Source of the DNA: Pycnopodia helianthoides
Lineage: Eukaryota; Echinodermata; Asteroidea; Forcipulatida; Asteriidae
Assembly (NCBI GenBank): GCA_032158295.1
Contig: CM063261.1
Location: 1,922,001 to 1,986,000, forward strand
DNA: 64,000 nucleotides
Direction: 5' to 3'
Numbering within the stretch: position 1 is the first letter of the stretch; each line of letters opens with the position of its first letter. Positions 56,158 through 64,000 of this stretch are shown one piece after another. The position numbers and the translations under genes were made by a program. The notes beneath the pieces are model-generated. The model was not told the DNA's origin. It searched no databases and saw only the letters and a list, made by a program, of their open reading frames with translations.

Positions 56158-59100
56158 CTGGAGAAGTGAGAAATGAAAGCATGGTCAACATACTAAATTT
56201 TTGAATTTTTCACCTAAATTTAACATTAAAATACGATTTATAAATTCTTTTGGAAAAGAACTTTCCAACGGTATCCAACGATTTGGGTTTCACTTTTCAG
56301 TATTTTTTTCAATTTTTATAATTATTGTTTTACAAAAATAAATTCAACTTATAATAATTTATCTGTACAGCTCAGATATAAAAAGCCTCTGGTGTCCTTC
56401 CACTGTTGATATCCTGATGTCCTTCCATTGCTAACATCTTGATGTCCAACTTCAACGTGATACGACCCGTGAAATTATCAGTTGATTCGGTAGAGTGGTT
56501 TTGAAAACCGAGAACAAAGAGCATGTGACAGTCAGTTTTCTTTGTGTCATTCAGAGTTAGACAATTAAAAATGCGCTACGTGTACACCAACATTTCCTTT
56601 TTCTTTACAATGACTGACTGTAATAAAATAAATTATTGAAGGGAAACTGCGGTTACCATGTAACCAGAAAGAGAAAAAAATGTAATACACAAGGATGAAC
56701 TTGTTTTACAAACTTATTGATATGTAACGAAAATTGGTGTTCCGGATCCAACACTTGTTAAATAAACCACCGCCCCTTGAAACACCCCCTCCACCCCCCG
56801 CCCCCTCCCAAACCCGGTTGAGAAGTTTTTCTGGGCGATTTCATCTTTCAACAAGACTATAATTAGATATTTCTTATCTGTTCCTTTTTTTTCTCTCAGT
56901 TAAATTGACAAAATTACCGACGTCTGACGACCGGCCTTGAATTAGTGGCAGTCAATGTGACACGTTAACATTAATGATCCGAGGACCGCGTTTCATGTTC
57001 TTGGAGGCGATGCCGGAATTAAGATGTAGGCCTTACAGAATCCTTTCATGGAGTGTCCATGAAGCCATAACCCCCCCCCCTTCAAAGAAAAGGAGTGAAT
57101 TTCGCCAGTTGGTTTTATCAGTCTTCTTACAATAACTCATTGTTAAAGGCAAGCAGGGACGCTGGAAGAAAACGACAGAATTTTAACTTGAAAATGCACT
57201 TTTTACACTCATTACTCTAGTACCAATTTTTCTGAATTGTTTTTCATCTAAAAAAACAGCAATATCAAAGATTAGTGTCCTCCTCAAAAAGAAAAAAAAC
57301 AAACAAACTCAGTTCTAATTTTTTATTAAATTTTAAACACTGTTTGAGTATCTCCAATGAAGACATAGGCCCATGTCTTAGCTTTGCTTACTGCAGAATT
57401 CTGCGCTTACAGTCACCATCCTCCACTACACAGGGCAAGCACCAATTCTCCGTAATAGCTGTGTAAGCAAAGAATGCTTGGTAACAACAAGTACGTATGC
57501 CATTAGTGCGCACAAGCTACAACTTCTCGCTAACCTGTTAACCCTTGCTCTATCGGCCTTTTTGCCATCGGGAGACCTCAATCCTCCAATATCCTCCTCT
57601 CCTATGTCACTCCACACTTCACTTTGAAAATAGTTGAATGCCTGACCCGGTGTAAGGCAATTGTTTTTTAGGCCTAAGGCCCTCAGTCCTTCTGAATCCT
57701 TCATATTAGCAAAGTGATACGAGTATTTGCTACAGGTAGGGTCAAAGATTGGTAAATACTAAATGCCATAAACACTTACTTGGTGACAATATGGTTTGGA
57801 TAATTTTTCACCCAAAAACATTTGAATCTGAGAACTGATTCAAGCGCTGGGAGTACATTCGTGAATCCTACGACCAGAGATGCGGTTGGTGCCTGCCGTC
57901 ACCTCGCTAAACCTGGATGGATTTGCTGTTTTTGTGAAATACCGTGACAGTTTTTTGCCGTTTTCTCAGCAATTAGACACTGTACTCAGCTGAAACTTTC
58001 ACAGGTGACTTTTATCGTATCTTTCTTTCTAATTTTGCCTATAAATCAGTATCGACAAAAAAAAACAATCTATGACCCTAACCTTCAAGCATGGATTTTT
58101 CCTGCTACTGTAAATGTTGATTTTTTGTTTTGCTTTGTGAAACCATGAGATGGGTGCCCTGATTATGAAAGTAACCCCTGCTGTTCATATTGTATGCTGA
58201 GTGGCGTGTGTGGGAGATTTTATCCACCCCCCCCCCCATTCATTAGCAGCATTCACTTCCACTCAATAATTTCAGAAAGTGATTAGTTCTACATGGATTT
58301 TTTCGGCATTGAGCTGGGGGTGATGAATTGCTCTCCAATTAAATCCGTTTTTATTAACGAGGTTTTACGTCAGACTGTGGTTTTCCCCAAACCGCATCTT
58401 TATACTGTGGATTTAACAAATTGACTTTTTCTGTTAATTAGACATTTTTTGTTGCGGTGGAGCTGTCTTCTGTTTCTGCTGTTGGAATCAATGCATTTCA
58501 AACTGAGGCTGAGCGGGGAAAAATAGTTTGGTTCCCTGTTTGGTACAATGAGAATCTGTATTCATAACTGCTCTTTGCATACAGGGAACATGTCATCTGT
58601 ACTGCAAGATGTTCCATCACGCCCCTTGGTGCCCCTTGAAATGTTCCCAGTAGAAATTGGTATTTTCCTTAACGAGGTGCCCTTTCCAAGGAGATTCTTG
58701 TCCTTTCAAGAATGAAGTATCCGGCTTTGATTTGACATTTAAGGTTCAATTTAGATTAAGGTTTTGCAATGGACCACAATACTTGTTTTGGGGGGTTGAT
58801 AAAATGTTTATTTCAATGTTTATATAATGTTTATGTACCAAATTTACCAACCAAAACAACTCCTTAGAGAGAGAAAAACAAACAAACAAACAAACAAACA
58901 AAACAAACACCCCAACAAACAAACAAACAAAAACAAAAACTGAACAGGAGAGCTAACTGTATGCAGTGACAACATTTCTACTTCATCTTTCAATTCCAGC
59001 ACCAGGGGACAACCACTTCGTACTAATAATGGCAAAAAAAGAATTGTCGGAAAAGAAAATCATCAACCTCAATTTCTTGTCAAACTCGCCGGCTGATTTA

Positions 59101-62100
59101 GATTTTCTCTCTTCCCGCCAGCGGCTGAATGCAAGCAAGGATATTTTTTTTTCCTTCTCGATTGTGACGGAGAAAGTCTGATGGAATCTTTGAGGTGGTG
59201 ATTAGCTCACTAATTAGGTAATAGTCCACACGAACCAGGATTGACCAAGAACGTGTCATGCCGACAAGCGGGGGGAAGAAGGAAAAAATCGCTCTCGGAC
59301 GAACTAAGCACTCTGACGTGATGTTATTTCTTCCGACATATCGGTGAAAAAAACCCCAGCAAATTTAAATTGGATGGTCGGAACCTTACAGATAGAGATT
59401 GAAATATACACTGGTTAGTGGCCAGAAACTGTTGGGACTCGTCTCCGATTATCTCAATATGCCTGACACCCCATGTAAAGCATTATCAGTTCACTAGTGC
59501 AGTCCTCAGACCAACAGAGGCAAACAGAACATGCACTTGGATTTGGATGGATTCGGACCGACTTCATGCTAAAAAAAGAGTCTCGCTGCTCTTCCAACTC
59601 CAAATGTTTCGTATCCCACTATCTTTGGATTCCCTGAGTGATGAATGTTCAAGGCTCTTGAACACTCCAGACGGTCTGGCGTATCTGAACGAGATAAAAT
59701 ACTAGTGTATAATGTTTGCCGATAGTCGGCTGGATAAATAGAGCTACAACTCGTAGAGTGGGAACCCTTTTTCCATTAAATTCACCGTCCGACTCAAGAA
59801 CGGATATAAAGGTAAATAAAAACCTACATGTATGTGCAGTATTTGGGATGGAAACAGTTAAACAAGCTAATGAAGTGATTGTACTTTCTCCTCGTAGAAG
59901 CAGGTAAATTCACATCATAATAAACTGTTTGTTTCTTTATTTCTGTTTTTTTTTTTAAATAGACAGTTCCCAATAGACACCATATTTACGGGCAAATTGC
60001 ATTTTGGCTTGCAGGCGCGTCAAGCGCTCAACTTATTAATGCAGCCGCGTTGTTCACTAACCAATCGTGCAACATTTGATTTGCAGTTAATATTTGAGTC
60101 TAAATTGATGAAAATACAAGCTTTGAGGACTGCGTTTATAAACATGTACTTTTACAAAATGAGGAATGACTAGAAGCATGGCACCAGGTTTCGACAAGAA
60201 ATTGGCTTTGCATGCATTTTACACCGTACAACGCTTTTCACAAAACACATGTGGCTTACCTTTCCGTCTACGCTTTGGTAGTCGCTGTAGGAACGTAAGA
60301 CCTGGGCCATTTGTCGGCCATTTTGTATCGGGTCTCCATGTTGCCACTTGGCACCCATTTTGTTCGGGAGGTCGCTGTTGGTCGACACATGGGAAAGTGA
60401 GGACAGTCCCATTGTGACCCAGCATGGTTCGCATGGTTTCTCAGATAAAGCCCTCCCTTGTCGGTAAAATTTAGGACAAATCCTCATGGCTGTCCACGTC
60501 ACACCTCGATTCCTTTTTTTTTGCGCCAGTTATTTTACGACAAACACGGGGAGTCAACAATAAACAGTCGATGCTGCCCCCTCAGTCAAGAGATGTGCCT
60601 TTCCACAGAATTCTCAACAAATCCATGAAATTTAAGACAACAACGATGCGGTGTTGCTATGGGATCAGGAGTAAAAATCCAGTGCTTCTCTATTTACCAC
60701 CAATACGGGGAGTCATCACCTCCTGCTTCACTACACACTCCACGATCGCCAGCAATCCATGAAATGGCTGTGTGTTCTGATTGCCAAAACAAATCGGCAC
60801 ACACAGTCCCCCTAACGTTTGCTCATTTTCAGGTCACCACGGGGAGTTCACAGTGCACGCGGCCACTGCACGCTAGAACTGGACCGTGTTCGCAAAACTG
60901 AGTCACTCTCGTATTCCGGTAATCAGTGTGGTTGATGATACACAATGTGAGCAGTCGTTACGGCAGATAATTAATCATCAATGACTTGACCGTGCTACAG
61001 AGCTGAGAAGTAACAGTATACGATACGTCAATGCCATTCGTTATCACTGACTGCAGCAGATAATACACACTATGTACAATGATATAAAGTGTCCAGTATT
61101 GACACACACCTGACTCTAGAGATCAAGTACAACATTGGTATCAACAAATGATAATAATAAATTGTTCCAAATTTCAAATTCTTTAACCATCTCCTGAATC
61201 TTACATTTTGGTACATGTATTGTTCAAAATTATATTCTTTCAATTTTTATGTTTCAACATTTTAGTCAGAATAGTTATTTCACCAAACACAGAAAAAATT
61301 CCTCCATGTAATTCTGATAGAGATTCTATAAAAAATTGGCAATGAAATATGATTTTATACAAGACTCGGCCGATTCAAATATGTCTTAAAACAAATATTC
61401 TTGGTTATGGTTTGCAGTCAGGACCAATGCTGCACCTATCCCTGTTCAAATAGTCTACAAAAATCTTCCAAACTTCAAGGGTTCTCCCAGGATTTTTTCA
61501 AAACTGTGGAGCATTCTGGACCCAAATTTTGAAGTTTGGCCTAAGTACTCTGAATTGAAAACAAGGTCCTCACGATTTTTTTAACTCGGTGTTTATCTTT
61601 GGTTTTAAAAATCCCCAGCGTGCAGTCTGGGGCATTCTAAATGGTTTTATCGTCATGATTTTTGTGAATTTTATTAATAAATAATTTATTATTTTTTGCA
61701 ATTTTGCAATTTGCATGTATCGGCCCGATACACAAGCTTGTGCATAGAGAGAACCCTTACACTACCATCAGAAATGCAACTTCGTCCTTGCGAAGGGGAA
61801 AAAAAGATCAACTGCCCCGATCACAAACAATTATGCAGTGTCGTTCCGTTTTCCAAATAGCACTTAAAAAATGAAAAGAGTAAATCAGCTAAACCGGCTG
61901 AGAAATTTGCATGCCTGCAGTAATACACGTACATTATGCATTGCCTACACCATCTATACGGTAATCTAGACTGGTTGCCATGGTTTCTGCTCTCCTTTCA
62001 CATACATATTTGAAAAAAAGACTTCCTTGGGGAGCAAATCCTTCTTACGTACCTGGAGGAATCGATGCTGGCCGAACTGATGAGGGGGGGGGGGGGATTA

Positions 62101-64000
62101 CAGAAATCCGGTAGCAGAGAGATTATGGAATGAACGAGAAAATGAGTTTTGAACCGACGGAAACAAAACCCTGGGCTGAAGCAGTACAGTACAGCATACT
62201 GTACTCTGAAATTGTTGTCAGTGTCAATTAAACAACGTATTTTTGATGAGGGTTTTAGACAATGGAGCACTTAGTGTCCAGGTACTCTGCTTTTGATAAA
62301 GACCCTTTTTGATCCATCACTTCCATTGCATTTTTTAGTTTTTCATAAAAAAAACCAATGTAAATATTATCATTTTACTTTGTAATGTCACCAAATCCAA
62401 CAGTGTGAGCACAAACAACAGGAAATGATGTACAGTATATCTGTGAAGCAGCGAACAACAGTTATTAGATGTCGGACGTAAAAAATCCCAACGGAAACAA
62501 GGAATGGAAACAAACGAACCAGCGTGTCCAAGTCAAGTTTCCGATGATGATGCGATGTCCTCAAACCCTCAAAGAAATCACTACGGGGGGATCGTCATGA
62601 CCCCCTCGATAATCCGGTTCAAAGATTGTACAAGAAATTCTGCCACAGGCGGTCCATGTTAAATGAGACAAGGCAGTCTCCTAAGATGTCCCTCTCGACA
62701 AGAACCAAGCAACTGAAAACAAAGTACGCTACATCAGAATCCTAAAAGGACTCTCTCTCTCCACTTCACGCGATTACCTTGGAAACTGTAATCCTGGGCC
62801 AAGAAAATGCATGAGTATTCCACACGCAAAGAGTCGTACGACAATTCCACTTCTCATGGGGATACCACAATGCATTATTCACTAATTTCATAATCTACGT
62901 GGATAATTTTTCAAAAGTCCTTTTCTGATCTGCACGACAAACAGTGCATCGTTACCCACAAGGGAGAGAGAGAAGTCCATTTGTATGATGAGGTTTTTTC
63001 GGTCATCTTCCAGAATTTCCATGAAGTCATGTCTGCCGTCCGAATCGCCGAGAGAGCACTTGAAATTGCCATGCCTCACCTTTTCTTACGTAAATCACGA
63101 CAACAAAAAGGAGCTTTGAAAACCTTCGCAGAAAAATATTATCAGCAGCAATTACTCTCCAACATGAACTTCATTTTCAACGATGCCTCATCAGCATTTC
63201 AATGAATACACTCATAGCACTTGGATTCCACCTGATATTTCTGTCTGCTTTGTCTATTTGGATGTTAATCTCCACTGTTGATGAGATACATTCAAACCTT
63301 CATCTAGCCGCAACCGGCCAAAACCATTCTTAAGATGTCGTAGATAAATCATTCAAAATTCTATGAACACGCTCCAGGAATTAAGAATCAACGATCTTCA
63401 GAAGACATTTTATCGGTGTAACCTTTCGGTGATGATTAGCAAACGCCGGCGATAGGCGACATCAAAATATCAACGCTAATTCACCAAGATGAAAAATTTA
63501 CTCCCGTCGTCGTTGGACTTTTAATGCATGGCTTGAATTTCAATGAGACAATACTCTCCATGCCCCTTGTTTGTTCCTTCATGCCACCATACAGTGCTTA
63601 TCAATATTAAGTTTGAATATAAATCTCAATTTATTCTGTGGTGCAACTTTTTTCAACTGAGAAAAAAAAATGCCGCCGGCAAGTACGACATTTTATAGCC
63701 CATTTAAAAAAAAATAAACCACAAAAAAACAGATGCAGCAATTCTTGATGTTAAGTTGCACCAGGGCATCGCTTCCAATCATCCCTGGTGAAGTCACCTG
63801 CCTCTGTTTAGTCCGGCGACTCAATGTCAACTCAATTTCATCCCCAGGGCCTCTTTGATCATGAAGGGAGACAAGGTTGACAATTATCTATTTTCCGCAG
63901 CGGAGACAAAAAAGCTTTATAAATGTGCGATACTTTGTTACAAAATGGAAACTTAATCCCGCACGCTTTTTCTCCCTAACATTACGCACCTGTTGGAGAA
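56158..64000. other. Upstream region, probably DLG5 intron; no gene recognised
   Basis: Unique AT-rich sequence with an AAAC repeat run (58878-58940), an inverted poly-G/C tract and few repeats. Minus-strand frames at 57426-57704 and 62888-63079 and the plus frame at 62981-63205 are unrelated to DLG5 and to any family I know. The last bases, 63990-64000 on the minus strand, read AACAG|GTGCGT, a possible donor of an exon mostly beyond the window. Confidence 0.5.
58878..58940. repeat. AAAC simple repeat
   Basis: About 60 bases of AAAC/AAAAC units. Confidence 0.9.

Noticed and set aside
57426..57704. 92-codon minus-strand frame with a mixed, protein-like composition
   Set aside because: No recognised family, no splice context joining it to DLG5, and part overlaps a likely dispersed repeat (CTTACAGTCACCATCCTCCA).
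62888..63205. Overlapping frames on both strands as possible N-terminal DLG5 exon
   Set aside because: Neither translation resembles the known DLG5 N-terminus, and no donor in the required phase is nearby.

Overview
The window is animal (metazoan) nuclear DNA: an intron-rich gene with GT-AG splice sites, AT-rich introns full of SINEs and small inverted-repeat elements, many microsatellites, and no operon-like organisation. The protein identity and the repeat families (palindromic elements ending in GGCCCAATTTCATAGAGCTGC and a tRNA-derived SINE with an ATT tail) point to a marine invertebrate deuterostome, most likely an echinoderm. That placement rests on recognition, not on a search.

One protein-coding gene dominates and lies on the minus strand: an ortholog of DLG5 (Discs large homolog 5, a MAGUK-family scaffold). 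I could join 21 coding exons between 56157 and the stop codon at 3872-3874 by matching donors, acceptors and phases. They encode about 2,085 residues. In order these are a short Ser-rich piece (56.1 kb), a long coiled coil (one exon, 23.3-25.0 kb), a conserved HDSAID-type motif (15.5 kb), PDZ1 and PDZ2 (12.7-14.7 kb), a very long Ser/His/Pro-rich linker (one 2.16-kb exon, 10.6-12.8 kb), PDZ3 (9.3-9.9 kb), PDZ4 (8.1-8.6 kb), SH3 (7.2-7.5 kb), a basic hinge, and a catalytically degenerate guanylate-kinase domain (3.9-6.0 kb). The extreme N-terminus was not found and is probably beyond 64 kb. The GUK exon at 5391-5491 carries an apparent one-base deletion.

Region by region: 1-3871 is the 3' UTR and downstream DNA. 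3872-15592 holds 19 closely spaced exons whose introns contain palindromic elements and SINEs. 15593-23325 is a 7.7-kb intron with a tandemly duplicated Tc1/mariner-like element (17794-22158). 23326-24985 is the coiled-coil exon. 24986-56097 is a 31-kb intron with SINEs, tandem repeats, a 37-bp minisatellite and candidate RFX X-box sites. 56098-56157 is the first exon I can support. 56158-64000 is probably further intron with no convincing gene.

DLG5 proteins act at cell-cell junctions, cell polarity complexes and the ciliary base. Nothing here looks like a multi-gene system, and the other open reading frames are shadows or repeat-derived. The most notable items are the A-B-A-B-A transposon array with TA flanks, the GUK frameshift, the 501-bp inverted-repeat element, the nested hairpin element, and a compact X-box/CCAAT/CRE-like cluster in the big intron.
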